Assembly: GCA_947623455.1 (NCBI GenBank)
Contig: OX392532.1
Coordinates: forward strand, 52,889,058-52,953,057
DNA from: Mimachlamys varia
Lineage: Eukaryota; Mollusca; Bivalvia; Pectinida; Pectinidae
Direction: 5' to 3'
DNA length: 64,000 bases
This document shows positions 1-11,389 of the stretch, in pieces. The notes below the pieces were generated by a model that saw only the letters and a program-made list of their open reading frames with translations, made no database searches and was not told the origin of the DNA. Position 1 is the stretch's first letter. Every line of letters begins with the position of its first letter. Made by a program: the position numbers and the translations under genes.

Positions 1-134
1 TATATATACACATAGTAACTATATATACACATTGTAACTATATATACACATTGAAGTTTGTCCAGACGTCATACACACTGTGTACTGTAGCAGTGTTAGT
101 TGTCATGGTTACTGAATATACACATTGTAGTTGT
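1..134. repeat. AT-rich flank with short 19-bp tandem repeat
   Basis: The first ~55 bases are three copies of a 19-bp AT-rich unit (tatatacac...gtaac). The rest is the sequence just downstream of the minus-strand TRIM-like gene. No gene is visible. Confidence 0.6.
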
Positions 135-1748
135 CTAAACACTACTGTACTGTAGTAGTTTGACACTATCGTCGCCAGTGACTGCCCACAGGACATCCTT
201 CCTGTCTACACCAACAGCCCATGTGAGGTCTTCATCTGTGTGTATGATCCTGAGGAACTCACCACGTCCACTGATGAGTAGGATACGGTTGTTGTTAATG
301 TCCGCTATGACCAGGTTACCCACACTGTCATACACCACACCACAGGGATGGAATGGTTGACCTCCTGACTCTGATGTTGGTTGATATGCATGTGAAACTT
401 CACCATAATAAAGAAACATTTCTTTGAAATTTGTATCCATGACAACAACATGAGGTTTCCTTTCACTGCCTTCAATTCGCACATCCACGTCAGCCACTGC
501 CACATTGTGAGTGACAGGACACTCTGAGATCCTGTAGGGTGTACGCACAAATGGCTTCCCAGTCCCTACAGCCAATGTGGTCAGTATCTGTTTACCTATT
601 GTGGTAAATTTGGAGATGTGTTCATCCATCCCCACAATGACATGGTTGCCAGCTGTAATACAGATGCACCGTGGTGTTCCCTTGGTGCTGAATCGATGTA
701 TTAGTCGTCCTGACACGAGCTCAGTGATGTTGTTGTTACTGTCAGAGATCCACAGTGTGTTGGTTGTAGGTGACAGACTTATGTCAATGATTCCAGTAAT
801 GTGTTTAACCTTCTGTATTACTTTGCCCTCCCTGTCAAAAAGAGTTAAGTTGTTACTTCCAACGTCTCTGTCATGAAAACAGGTCCATACCTTGCCATCA
901 GTGGTCGGACATACAGACGTTATATAACATGGGGACTCCCACTTCTCTAACACCTTGGTATCTTTCAACAGGGTATAAACTTGACTGGTCACGATGTCAA
1001 TTCCTTCGCACTTTCGTTGTACATAAGGAAGTCGTTGTTCGATCGATGATGTAACTGACTGATCATGACCTTGTAAGACTTGACCCTGACCTTGACCTGA
1101 GATCTTAACTTCTCCCAAAGCCTGTTCCAGGTGATCTTGAGAATGTCGGTTTGGAGTGAAGCTAGCGGTTCCCAGAGAAGGTTTTACAGGGGGTGTGACT
1201 GGAGATTGAATATCACGTCCTGTGTCATATATTTCTATGTCCGTGCCATCTTGTAGTGCTATCTTACATTCCTTTACATGTTGTTTTAGCTGAGTGTTGT
1301 ACATTTCCAGGTCCTGTCTGTACGTTTGTAGTAGCTTTGTGTTGTCTCCCTCCATTTGTTGATAGAGAGACAGGGTCCGAGCTGTAAGAAGGTCAAGGTC
1401 ATCTTTTAATTTGTTCGTTTGTGTCTTTAATTGTTGCGAAAGTTTTTCAAAGTGGCTGGTATTTTCCTTTAGATGGTTATCAGTATCAGTGATGAATTTG
1501 TCGTTTTGTACCAGGTCAACATTCTCAGTTTTCTCAATAAAGTTTCGAATGTCTCGTTTCTGTTGAGAGGTAATTTCACTGAGGGCGCATAATGGATGAC
1601 TATTGTGCACAGACGATAGACATGTGATACAGGCGAGTTCGTGACAGCTTTTACAGTAAAGATCCAGTTGTACACCTTTGTGGTGTAAACAAGTGGTTTG
1701 ACCTTTGTTACGGAGAGGAATCTGACCTTTGTACAGGGATGTAGCCAT
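135..1748 (-). CDS. RING-less TRIM-like protein (B-box, coiled coil, NHL-type propeller), copy 1
   Basis: Intact intronless reading frame of 537 aa. A complete B-box-type zinc finger is visible near the N-terminus: C20, H23, C32, C35, C40, C43, H48 and H51 have the right spacing for eight metal ligands. A charged, Gln/Lys-rich coiled coil follows (about residues 60-170), then a low-complexity linker (about 180-260), then a beta-propeller of NHL type with repeats such as GVVYDSVGNLVIADINNNRI. No RING finger precedes the B-box, so E3 ligase activity is not supported; in this family such proteins are usually scaffolds or regulators, often linked to innate immunity, and molluscs carry hundreds. 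The start is chosen because MATSLYKGQIP is shared with the copy at 5783 and both have a matching 5' flank. The stop (YSSV) aligns with that of the paralogue (YSNV). Substrate and role are unknown. Confidence 0.9.
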   Translation of the reverse strand: MATSLYKGQIPLRNKGQTTCLHHKGVQLDLYCKSCHELACITCLSSVHNSHPLCALSEITSQQKRDIRNFIEKTENVDLVQNDKFITDTDNHLKENTSHFEKLSQQLKTQTNKLKDDLDLLTARTLSLYQQMEGDNTKLLQTYRQDLEMYNTQLKQHVKECKIALQDGTDIEIYDTGRDIQSPVTPPVKPSLGTASFTPNRHSQDHLEQALGEVKISGQGQGQVLQGHDQSVTSSIEQRLPYVQRKCEGIDIVTSQVYTLLKDTKVLEKWESPCYITSVCPTTDGKVWTCFHDRDVGSNNLTLFDREGKVIQKVKHITGIIDISLSPTTNTLWISDSNNNITELVSGRLIHRFSTKGTPRCICITAGNHVIVGMDEHISKFTTIGKQILTTLAVGTGKPFVRTPYRISECPVTHNVAVADVDVRIEGSERKPHVVVMDTNFKEMFLYYGEVSHAYQPTSESGGQPFHPCGVVYDSVGNLVIADINNNRILLISGRGEFLRIIHTDEDLTWAVGVDRKDVLWAVTGDDSVKLLQYSSV

Positions 1749-1879
1749 TTTGATAACAAAAAAAGTTCAGAATTATTGACTTTCCAAAGTTGAATACAAA
1801 AATTAAGCAAGCTTGTTTTGTTGTATAAATGTTCGGCAAAAATGTCTCTACGTCAGAAGTAAAGTTCCACAGGAGTTTC

Positions 1880-2050
1880 TCTAAATCCTGATGTTTTCTT
1901 AGTTTTACTAATTCCTGTGCTGATGTTTTCTTAGTTTTACTAATTCCTGTGCTGATGTTTTCTTAGTTTTACTAATTCCTGTGCTGATGTTTTCTTAGTT
2001 TTACTAGATCATGTGCTGTTGTTTTCTTAGTTTCACTAAATCCAGTTCTG
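1880..2050. repeat. 32-bp tandem repeat upstream of TRIM copy 1
   Basis: About five copies of a 32-bp unit built on ctgatgttttcttagtttta, the last copies degenerate. They lie within 140-300 bp of the start codon and are absent from the other arm, so they expanded after the duplication. Confidence 0.85.
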
Positions 2051-3193
2051 ATGTTTGACGTTGGTCCGTTGAGGTATACATCTGTATGTGTAGGAACCAC
2101 AGTAGAATTGTAGTCGCGTATACACACTCACCTTGTTCGCGATGCCAGACAGTCCACAGACAATATAGACATCCATCAAGGCAGATTATGCACCAACATA
2201 ACAGTAGGTCTCTGTTTTAAGTTAATTCTCCTTGTAAATCTGTTCAAATTTGTAATGCACAAAACGGTATTTTCCCGGCCAGAAGAGAAGTGCTTTACTA
2301 CCTACCCGACCAGGAGGTGTATTGTTCGCCTTAGACTGACATTACGGATGTGTATGGACTACCTGTCTGTCTGTAAGGGTGATTATTAGGGTGACTTAAT
2401 CATCATAATGTGCAGCAGTGCATGCGATAGTCCCGATTGTTTTTTCAGCACCGAGCTGTTTGTGCGACGTTGCCGACATTTTAAGTAAGAGACCGGCCGA
2501 GTCATTGTCAGGTCCGTAGAGTTTAAAATTTCAGATCTACTATATATTACGTTAATATTAAACAATATATATCATATGAAGTACAGACATTACATGTACT
2601 ACTAATTACACAGAATCGATATTAAATGGTTCTATATGTCAGTCTGGCTATTCCTTATTGTGCATACGTTTAGTTTCACATGCACAGTGAAAGGTGTAAG
2701 GATCGATGCCAATTACACAAATAACAACAATTTGGTTGCCATCAAACTTTCAAAACAAGGTCTGTTGACCATGATCACTCTTTTTATATCGATGGAAACT
2801 TCGGTTCTATTTATCAGAACAAGCTTACATAATTGTGTTATATTTAGCCTGCATTTTATATCGTATTGACAAGAGCCTGTGTTACAGAGGGTATAACACT
2901 GCTGTTGTAATCGATAACAAGAGGCCAAAATGCCTGTATCGCTCAACTGTCTGGTCGTATCTGTAGTAATCTTCAGAACGTCGATCAAACGTATCTGAAT
3001 ATGTTAAAGTATGGCTATCATACATATTAAGATTTGTATGAAGATTTTTATATATATTGTGTAAAACATTGGATTGTCTGAGGCGCATGAGACTGTCCAA
3101 AACTTTAGTGTTTTTAGAAAGATGAAATACTATCTGACTATGCTTCCGCATTACAGTCTTTCAAGGTACCGGTTGATGAGCAAGACGCTGACG

Positions 3194-4092
3194 TATTGTA
3201 AACCAACTTTCTTTCGCGTACGATTGTTTGGAGAATTTCGCGAATTCTGCGATCAAAACAAATTTGCGAAAGTTAACTCCACGAATTTTCATAGGTGAGG
3301 CTTACTGGGTAATACCGAGACACTTTAACTTGGTAGACTTGCAGTGGTATTATGACACATCACAGTTATGTCCCGTCCGGTGTATATCAACAATCAGAAG
3401 CATTATTACAAAAATAATTACTCAAATTATCCTCCAAAAATTATCGGTTAAAAGTTAATTACATGTAAGTGGCGCGTTCCTTATCAAATGTAGGCCTATA
3501 ACAAAGACGTACGTGTACCTACCGACCGTGCTGGTCCGAATTTCTTTCTATCATAATCCGTTAAAATGGCACGCGCATTAAAGGAATAAAAATCAACGAT
3601 ACAGCTTGGTTATTTATTTGTTAGTTCTATTCACTCCGGTCTATACAGGGATAGGACCGATTGGTGCTTACATGTACCGGCAGACATTTAAGGCTAGTAA
3701 ACTTAAGTGATGATCGTTTGGGTGTTTGATTTTAATGAAGGTATATCAGCCAAACAACAGGCTTTTGAATAACCATGGTTACCCTTGACATTGATGTCAA
3801 AACAAAGCCATTGAACGAATTTGGAAGCTAATTATACTAATTAACTGATCAGGTGTTGCACAGTCATTGTTAATAAGGTGTGAGAATTTGTTCTGATCTG
3901 TGAATGGGTCAGTAGTGCCCCGTTTCTCTAAACAGTACTACGGCAGGCTCACCTTTCGTGGCTAAATTTGGGACTGGAATAAGGCTTCTCCGTGATAATT
4001 AGAACTCTAAATGATCGAGTTCGAGAAAACAAACTTGTTATGTTGCTGAAATCGCGAAAGTTAGTAGCCGGGAAAGAAAGTTGGTCTACAGT
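3194..4092. mobile_element. Putative non-autonomous DNA element with short terminal inverted repeats
   Basis: The left end reads tgtaaaccaactttctttcg and the right end, in reverse complement, tgtagaccaactttctttcc, about 18 of 20 matching over ~900 bp. Both ends are followed inward by motifs around 'aactttcgcga'. No coding capacity is seen. The boundaries are tentative. Confidence 0.45.
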
Positions 4093-4604
4093 TCCTCGTC
4101 TTTATTGGATACAGAAACTACACAAGGATCATTATAAGTAACGTTTTATCGCTAGCTTTGCTTATTGCTCGACTAAGTCATTATCGAAACTTCTTACTAC
4201 CATTTTTAGAACCATTATATCAGGACTTCAGTCTTATTGTTACACTGTGAACTCCAGGATTGGAATTAATTGGATGTGGATTTTGAAAAACTAGAAAGAT
4301 CTTTTGATCAATCCTGAACACCCCCTCTGAAAGATACCACTCCGACGAGCATGGCGGGTACAGGAACTGGTTTTATTCTGATCCTGCTTTTTATTGTTTT
4401 GATATCAGTCTTAATAAATTAATCTATTGCAATTAATTATTGTCTATTTATAATAATTCATAATAATGAGACTAAGACTTGCAATTGACTTGATTTTATA
4501 GTTTCTGAACTCAAGTCATTTTTGTAGGGTCCCGCGAGGCGTGGCGTGGCGTTTCTTATTTGCATTTTGTATTCGATTCGCGTCCCGGGAAAGAGATCCA
4601 GGTT

Positions 4605-4822
4605 AGCAGCTGATGGATGTAGAAGAGTCTGTTGTGTCATTTATTTCAACTTCAGGAGGGTATGTTCGATCGACGTGGTTAGCAAACTTCTTGTTGTTTA
4701 TAGACAACACATCGTCGATATACCTGAAAGTGAAATTAAAAGATTTAACAAGGTTTTTGTTACCTGTCCTAATTAGACCTTCCATGAATTCAAACTCATA
4801 TGAAAATAAAAACAGCTAAGTA
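4605..4822 (-). pseudogene. Penelope-like-type reverse transcriptase fragment
   Basis: On the minus strand the translation shows SYEFEF, then FRYIDDVLSINN with the catalytic YIDD box, then VDRTYPPEVEINDTTDSS. This is the layout of the reverse transcriptase palm in Penelope-like elements (class assigned from memory of the motif). A frameshift at about 4620 separates this from a short stretch reading AANLDL, the expected next motif. Only about 70 codons survive, so it is a dead fragment. Confidence 0.7.
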
Positions 4823-5129
4823 AACAACAATTTACTTTATAAACAATGATGAAGCTATGCATCAATAGAAATATCAAGATGCCATTGAAAGGGGGATTTG
4901 TTGAAATAAAATACTTACCCTGTAAATAAATAAAAGCCAGATACATTGTATGTATATTTGTCAATAAAATGTGAATCATTGATACAGATTGAACTATACA
5001 CAAGAAGGCTTGAAATAGTTTACGTTTGTGGTACAGCTATTCCTAATGTCAGTATACCTAATCTCTTATCTAAACGTCTACTACTATGGAAAGTCACGAC
5101 TGCTGCTATACTCATTGTAAACAAATGTC

Positions 5130-7399
5130 TGCAGATCGTTGACAACGTTACACAACCCAGAGTTATTGCATGCACCGCTGCACACCGATCTACTAAAACG
5201 TCCACACCACATGCTATAGATGACCAGGTATATAATTACAGCGCTGACGTCACACTAGGTAGAGCAATACACACTCTTACCTGGCTAGTATTGTCATATT
5301 ACATCTGGCCGGGTAGATGATAAAAAGTTCCGCATTCCTGCGGGTAAATACTGCTATGTCATTTACACAAATAATAACAGATCTACCCAGACATTTACTT
5401 CAAACACAGAACTATCATCAACATCATGAGACACAATCAGCTTCGATGAATACGTGTGTAAATTAAATTGATAATGTTTGTTTTCTGTGGACGGCCTGGA
5501 ATTATATACAAAGGGAGTGTTTATACGCGAGTACAAATGTATTGTGGTTCCTACACAAAGAGCTGTATCTACGACATTGTAACCCAATCAGGAAGCAACT
5601 AAACATCAACCATTATAGACGAACAGATTGTAGTGAACACTCAGGACTTGAGAATAATTCTGAATTTTACTTCGATGTGGTGGCACAATGTTCTGAAAAG
5701 TTATACAACAAAACAAATTGCTTTAATGTGAAATCAACTTTCTATAGTCAATAATTCGGAACTGTTATTTGTTTAAATCAAAATGGCTACATCCTTGTAC
5801 AAAGGTCAGATTCCTTTCCGTCCTAAAGGTCAACACACCTGTTTACATCACAAAGAGTCACAACTGAACCTTTACTGTAAAAGCTGTCACGAACTCGCCT
5901 GTATCACATGTCTTTCGTCTGTGCACAACTGTCATCCTTTGTGTGCACTCAGTGAAATTACCTCTCAACAGAAACGAGATATTCAGAACTTTATAGAGAA
6001 AACTGAGAATGTTGACCTGGTACAAATCGACAAATTCATCACTGATACTGATAACCATCTAAAGGAAAATACCAGCCACTTTGAAAAACTTTCGCAACAA
6101 TTAAGGTCACAAACGGACAAACTAAAAAATGACCTTGACCAGATAACAGCTCAGACTCTGTCTCTCTATCAACAAATGGAGGAGGACAACACAAAGCTAC
6201 TACAAACGTACAAACAGGACCTGGAAATATACAACACTCAGCTAAAACAACAAGTACGGGATTGCAAGATTGCCCTTGAAAGTGGATCAGACATTGAAAT
6301 CTACGACGGGGAACGTGATATTCAATCATTCCAACTCCCTGTAAAACCTATTCTTAGGACTGCTAGTTACACTCCAAACCGACATCCTCAAGGTCACCTG
6401 GAAAAGGCTTTGGGGGAAGGCACGATATCAAGTCAAGGTCAGGGTCAAGCTTTGCAAGGTCATGAATGGTCAGTTGGATCGTCTGCTGGACCATTCCCTA
6501 CAAAACAGAGTTCAGAACCGAGAGGAAAAACGTCCTCTTCAGAACAGAGATCGAAAGGAGGAAAGGGGGTGTCCAATCCAGTATATACCCTGTTGTCTCA
6601 GACCAAGGTGTTGGAGGAATGGAGGTCTCCAAGTTCTATTACTTCTGTATGTCCAACAACTGATGGTCAAGTGTGGACCAGTACCAATGACAGTAAAACC
6701 TTAACTCTCTTAAACAAGAACGGCAGAGTATTACAGGAGGTAAAACACATTACTGGAATCATTGACATAAGTCTGTCACCTACAACCAACAAGCTGTGGA
6801 TCTCTGTCCGGTACAACAACATCGCAGAGCTGGTGTCAGGACGACTAGTACACAGATTCAACACCACGGGGACACCACGGTGTATCTGTATCACAACTGG
6901 TAACCATGTCATTGTGGGGACGGATGAACACATCTCCAAATTTACCACAAAAGGTAAACAGATACTGACCACATTGGCTGTAGGGACTGGGCAGCCATTA
7001 GCTCGTACACCATACAGAATAGCAGAGTGTCCTGTCTCTCACAATGTCGCCGTGGCTGAAATTAATGGCGAAGGGAAATCGCGTATTGTTGTCATGGATA
7101 AATATTTCAAAGAACTATTTGTATATGATGGTAGAGCTCCACATATTCATCAACCATCCTCACAGCCGGGAGGAAACCCATTTAACCCCTACGGTGTGGT
7201 GTATGACAGTGCAGGTAACCTAGTCATAGCGGACCGTGACAACAACCGTATACTTCTCATCAGCGGGCATGGTGAGTTCCTCAGGATCATACAAACAGAT
7301 GGTCACTGGACGCACGCTGTTGGTGTAGACAGGGAGGATGTCCTGTGGGCAGTGTTTGGAATTTGTAAAGTTAAACTACTACAGTACAGCAATGTGTAA
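5130..7399 (+). repeat. Right arm of TRIM-gene inverted duplication
   Basis: Counterpart of the left arm at 135-2480. The upstream part (about 5130-5782) holds the matching flank motifs in opposite order and orientation, and the gene follows. It lacks the 32-bp repeat found in the left arm. Confidence 0.75.
5783..7399 (+). CDS. RING-less TRIM-like protein (B-box, coiled coil, NHL-type propeller), copy 2
   Basis: Intact intronless frame of 538 aa, closely similar to the minus-strand gene at 135-1748. The B-box ligands C20, H23, C32, C35, C40, C43, H48 and H51 are all kept. The coiled coil (about 60-170) and the propeller (about 265-538, with GVVYDSAGNLVIADRDNNRI) are also kept. Most of the divergence is in the linker at about residues 190-260, where this copy has a Ser/Lys-rich segment (QSSEPRGKTSSSEQRS) absent from copy 1. 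No RING domain is present. The two genes point away from each other with about 4 kb between their start codons. Both frames being open and the zinc ligands being conserved suggests both are functional. Exact role unknown. Confidence 0.9.
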   Translation: MATSLYKGQIPFRPKGQHTCLHHKESQLNLYCKSCHELACITCLSSVHNCHPLCALSEITSQQKRDIQNFIEKTENVDLVQIDKFITDTDNHLKENTSHFEKLSQQLRSQTDKLKNDLDQITAQTLSLYQQMEEDNTKLLQTYKQDLEIYNTQLKQQVRDCKIALESGSDIEIYDGERDIQSFQLPVKPILRTASYTPNRHPQGHLEKALGEGTISSQGQGQALQGHEWSVGSSAGPFPTKQSSEPRGKTSSSEQRSKGGKGVSNPVYTLLSQTKVLEEWRSPSSITSVCPTTDGQVWTSTNDSKTLTLLNKNGRVLQEVKHITGIIDISLSPTTNKLWISVRYNNIAELVSGRLVHRFNTTGTPRCICITTGNHVIVGTDEHISKFTTKGKQILTTLAVGTGQPLARTPYRIAECPVSHNVAVAEINGEGKSRIVVMDKYFKELFVYDGRAPHIHQPSSQPGGNPFNPYGVVYDSAGNLVIADRDNNRILLISGHGEFLRIIQTDGHWTHAVGVDREDVLWAVFGICKVKLLQYSNV

Positions 7400-7584
7400 A
7401 ATCTGTAACAACTACAACGTTTATATCTGGTAATCATGACAATTAAAAATGACAGGATGGTGGAGGTTGATAAACTACCGACCTTAAAAGCTTAATTTAC
7501 AAAGTAGCCAAATTGCTGAAAATCGCTAAATTGATTGACAATGATGACTCGGTTCTTATTTTGAGAATTGATGCTTATTGGTGC

Positions 7585-7790
7585 TATTAAGACTTACATG
7601 AAGCAGAAGACGCTTACTCTTCCGGAACACCTGGTCTTATTATTTTGTACTTTTACGAGGTGCTCCATGTTAATCTTTCCTATGTACCTATTTTGCCACT
7701 TGTTTTATCGATTTTGAGTTCGGATCATGATAATGCTTTTTGGTGTACGTTTTGGTATTCTCTGATTTTTTAATGACAACTGACCCCTGT
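7585..7790 (+). mobile_element. Fragment of a Penelope-like element 3' end
   Basis: The stretch gaagcagaaga-gcttac-cttccggaacac...cttgtacttttac matches the reverse complement of 11400-11530, which lies just downstream of the reverse-transcriptase remnant there. Only non-coding 3' sequence remains. Confidence 0.6.
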
Positions 7791-8754
7791 GGCCAAGACT
7801 GTAGGTCGAGGTCATTCGTGTCACTTTTCTTGATAGATCTTTGTTTTCTTTATTTGAATTGTCTATATTCGAGGCTCTATGTTTCATTATAAGAAGGTGT
7901 TTTAAGCCTTTAATGCTATTTGACTCCCACTACCTTAAACTCATTCATACAAATGTAATACACCAGGACAAAGATTTTTTTAGAAATATTTTTCTAAAAT
8001 GGTCGGTGGTCTGAAAGTTTACAAATCTGGTCTACGTTAGGGAAGTAACTGAAAATCACTAACAAGAGGCCTTGGCAAAATGAAATATACAATAGTTGTT
8101 TCTCAATTAATTCTTCTAATGTAGAGCTGCGTTTGTCTGATATAAGGTCTTGTATACCAATTTGGTTGAGGTATATGAGTATGATACAATTGTAATATGA
8201 TTGAAGCTTTCTTTATTTCATTGTGAGACCACAATCTCATTCCACAGTTGTCAATGGAAGTGTTTAAACTGTTCTCTGATAGTAATCTCTGCCATACTCA
8301 CGTTATGGCTGAAGGACCGAGAACTATTTGCCTAAAAATAGATACATATAACAGTTTTTGAACGGGTTTTCAATATTTGTTCAGGCATTATGTACATTTA
8401 AGGAATTTGAGAGATTGTAGAAGATACTTTTTACGGACGGGGGTCTGGAGGACGCCTAAGCCACAAAGCAGGTCCAAGTCCAAGACTGATTTTATGCATG
8501 TTAATTAAAGGGACATAACTCTCATATATAACTAACACGTATGATCTATATTCATGCATCCGCATTATTTTCATACTGCATAAGTTCAGCCAGTTGAACT
8601 TCACAATTACTTTACAATACGCTTTTTGTTACAAATCACCTTGATTGAAAAATAATATGACATCAAAGACAATAAAATACTCTTTGACGGTCGCACGGGT
8701 TCTTCTCTTTTATCCGATATTTTCGTGATTAAATATGGATTTAGCATTCTGTAC
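7791..8754. other. Intergenic, no gene seen
   Basis: AT-rich sequence with only short open frames. A stretch near 8500 ('aaagggacataactctcat') resembles the dispersed bivalve-type repeat better seen at 19625-19960. Confidence 0.5.
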
Positions 8755-10145
8755 CAAAGTATGTATACTTAAGGACACCGGTACCAGTGTGCTGTAGACC
8801 GCTTCGTACAGAAGTTACCTCCCCTGATGTATACTTAAGGACCCTGGTACCAGTACGCTGTAGACTGTTTCGTACAGAAGTTACCTCCGCTGTCGTATAC
8901 TTAAGGGCCCTGGTACCAGTATGATGTAGACTGTTTCGTAAAGAAGTTACCTCCCCTGGTGTTTACTTGAGGACCCCGGTACCAGTATGATGTAGACTGT
9001 TTCGTACAGAAGTAACTTCCCCTGGTGTAAACTTAAGGACCCCGCTACCAGTGTGATGTAGACTGTTTCGTACAGAAGTTACCTCCCCTGTTGTATACTT
9101 AAGGACACCGGTACCAGTATGCTGTAGACTGTTTGGTACAGAAGTTTCCTCCCCTGATGTATACTTGAGGACCCCGGTACCAGTATGATGTAGACTGTTT
9201 CGTACAGAAGTAACTTCCCCTGGTGTAAACTTAAGGACCCCGCTACCAGTGTGATGTAGACTGTTTCGCACAGAAGTTACCTCCCCTGTTGTATACTTAA
9301 GGACACCGGTACCAGTATGCTGTAGACTGTTTCGTACAGTAGTTACCTCCCCTGTTGTTAACTTCAGGACCCCGGTACCAGTATGCTGTAGACTGTTTCG
9401 TACAGTAGTTACCTCCCCTGTTGTATACTTAAGGACCCCGGTACCAGTATGCTGTAGACTGTTTCGTACAGTAGTTACCTCCCCTGATGTATACTTAAGG
9501 ACCCTGCTACCAGTATATTGTAGACTGTTTGGTACAGAAGTTACCTACCCTGTTGTATACTTAAGGACCCCGGTACCAGTATGCTGTAGACTGTTTCGTA
9601 TAGAAGTAACCTCCCCTGTTGTTAACTTCAGGACCCCGGTACCAGTATGCTGTAGACTGTTTCGTAGAGTAGTTACCTCCCCTGTTGTATACTTAAGGAC
9701 CCCGGTACCAGTATGCTGTAGACTGTTTCGTACAGAGGTTACCTCCCCTGAAGTATACTTAAGGACCCCGGTACCAGTTTGCTATAGACCGTTTCGTACA
9801 GAAGTTACCTCCCCTGATGTATACTTAAGGACCCCGGTACCAGTATGCTGTAGACTGTTTCGTACAGTAGTTACCTCCCCTGTTGTATACTTAAGGACCC
9901 CGGTACCAGTATGCTGTAGACTGTTTCGTACAGAGGTTACCTCCCCTGAAGTATACTTAAGGACCCCGGTACCAGTTTGCTATAGACCGTTTCGTACAGA
10001 AGTTACCTCCCCTGATGTATACTTAAGGACCCCGCTACCAGTATGCTGTAGACTGTTTCGTACAGTAGTTACCTCCCCTGGTGTATACTTAAGGACCCCG
10101 CTACCAGAATGCTGTAGACTGCTTCGTACAGTTACCTTCCCCGAG
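8755..10145. repeat. 66-bp tandem array (about 21 copies)
   Basis: The unit is about 66 bp (gtatacttaaggaccccggt / accagtatgctgtagactgt / ttcgtacagaagttacctcc), verified by a spacing of exactly 66 between successive gtatac motifs. Because 66 is a multiple of three, the minus strand stays open across several units as a 22-aa period (RNSLQHTGTGVLKYTSGEVT), but stops at about 9545 and in units with ctatag break it. No splice sites or flanking exon were recognised, so it is called a minisatellite. Confidence 0.9.
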
Positions 10146-10164
10146 TTACATTTAAGTGGGCACA

Positions 10165-10460
10165 CTTCCGGTGACCATCCAGCTCAGTAAAGCTGATTCT
10201 TTTCAAAGTTCACCGTCATTGACCGCCTCCTGTTCACTTACTGGTAATACATTCACATAACACACGGCGTACAGCTGATTTCTGCAGATCACCGACAACG
10301 TCATATAAACAGCCCGGAGCTAGTTCATGCACTGCTGCACACTGATATATTATATTACCTATTTATACACCAACACTTTCGTATAACCAAGTAGCTAATT
10401 ACACCCCTTTATCATCTGTATAGATAGCCAGGTAGATACCTTTACCCCAACACCACCCGT
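10165..10460 (+). repeat. Third, gene-less copy of the TRIM upstream sequence
   Basis: The sequence tctgcagatc-ccgacaacg, then catgcactgctgcacactga, resembles 5129-5195 and, inverted, 2405-2480, which are the distal upstream parts of the two TRIM-like genes. Similarity is patchy, and no TRIM coding sequence follows. Confidence 0.45.
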
Positions 10461-10534
10461 ACAGATAGCGTTAACGTTATGGATGGGTAAAACCAGCCAT
10501 AATTAGTCCCCTACCGTTGAAACCTGAGGGGAAT

Positions 10535-10640
10535 ATAGTGTCCGTCCGTCCGTCCGTCCAAATGAATGAATGAATGAATGGCTGAATGAACGTTTGCCAT
10601 TTGACAATAGCTCTTTCTTGTCCGTCCGTCCGTCCGGATG
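10535..10640. repeat. GTCC and AATG microsatellites
   Basis: Two runs of (gtcc)n at about 10540-10558 and 10621-10635, with (aatg)n at about 10560-10580 between them. Confidence 0.85.
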
Positions 10641-11200
10641 TTGGTTTCAAGACGATAACTTGAGAGAAGATTGATGGAGTTTGTTGAAACTTCATACAAT
10701 GATAGCTTATGAGTTAATACAAAGTAGGATTGAGTTTGGGGTCGAAAAGTCAAATTCAAAGGTCACTGTTTCTAAAAATATATATTTTAATTAAGATTTC
10801 TGTTTCTAGATGATAACTAAGAAATGATTGATGGATTTGGTTGAAACTTCATACAATGTTAGCTTATGAGTTAATACAGAGTGGGATATAGTTGGGGTCA
10901 AAAGGTCAACTATGAAGGTCATTGTTGCTAAAATAGATATTTTTCATCAAATCGCAGATGATAACTTCAGAAAAGATTGATGGATACGATTTAAAATGCA
11001 TACAATGTTAGCTTATGGGGTAATGCAGAGTGGGATTTAATGTGGGGTCGAAAGGTCAACTACAAAGGTCACAGTTGCTAAAATAGATATATTTTGTCAA
11101 ATCTTGGTTTCCAGAAAGGATTTATTGATTTTATTGCAACTTCATAAACTGTTAGCTTATCATTTAATACAGAGTGTGATTGAGTGGTCAAAAGGTCAAC
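10640..11200. repeat. About four degenerate ~150-bp tandem units
   Basis: Recurring order gataact, ttgatgga, gaaacttcatacaatg, agcttatgagttaatacaga, ggggtc-aaaggtcaa, aaggtcac-gttgctaaaa, with successive gataact motifs at 10653, 10811 and 10958. Non-coding. Confidence 0.8.
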
Positions 11201-11389
11201 ATATGTCATCTCACGATCAGCCTCATAAAACATTTAACAAATGATTGTTAAAATGACACATCTGTTCATTGCTAACAAAGTCTATGTTGCTTATAAAATT
11301 TAATTGACGCCAGGGGACGACTGTTGCATGCAACACTAACTGTAAGTTAAATGTATAATATCCTCATCCTGTCCCTAACCTAACGGGCC

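Larger units (their letters stand above)
135..2480 (-). repeat. Left arm of TRIM-gene inverted duplication
   Basis: Read in reverse complement, this segment matches about 5130-7399. The match covers the whole coding region and patches of the 5' flank: about 75 bp directly before the ATG (ttatacaacaaaacaa, gtcaataattc); the stretch around 2090-2125 (tgtggttcctacaca in reverse complement, also at ~5540); ~2165 (ctgtggac-ctgg); ~2310 (caatacac...ctggt); and ~2410-2480 (gcatgcac-gctgcac). The flank is more diverged than the gene. Arm ends are approximate. Confidence 0.75.
2481..5129. other. Spacer between the inverted TRIM arms
   Basis: AT-rich DNA without a credible host gene. It contains a TIR-bounded element (3194-4092) and a reverse-transcriptase fragment (about 4605-4822). 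The other open frames here are short and lack recognisable domains. Confidence 0.6.

Noticed and set aside
2636..3458. Several 70-90 codon frames on both strands
   Set aside because: No domains, overlapping on opposite strands, AT-rich composition as in the surrounding non-coding DNA.
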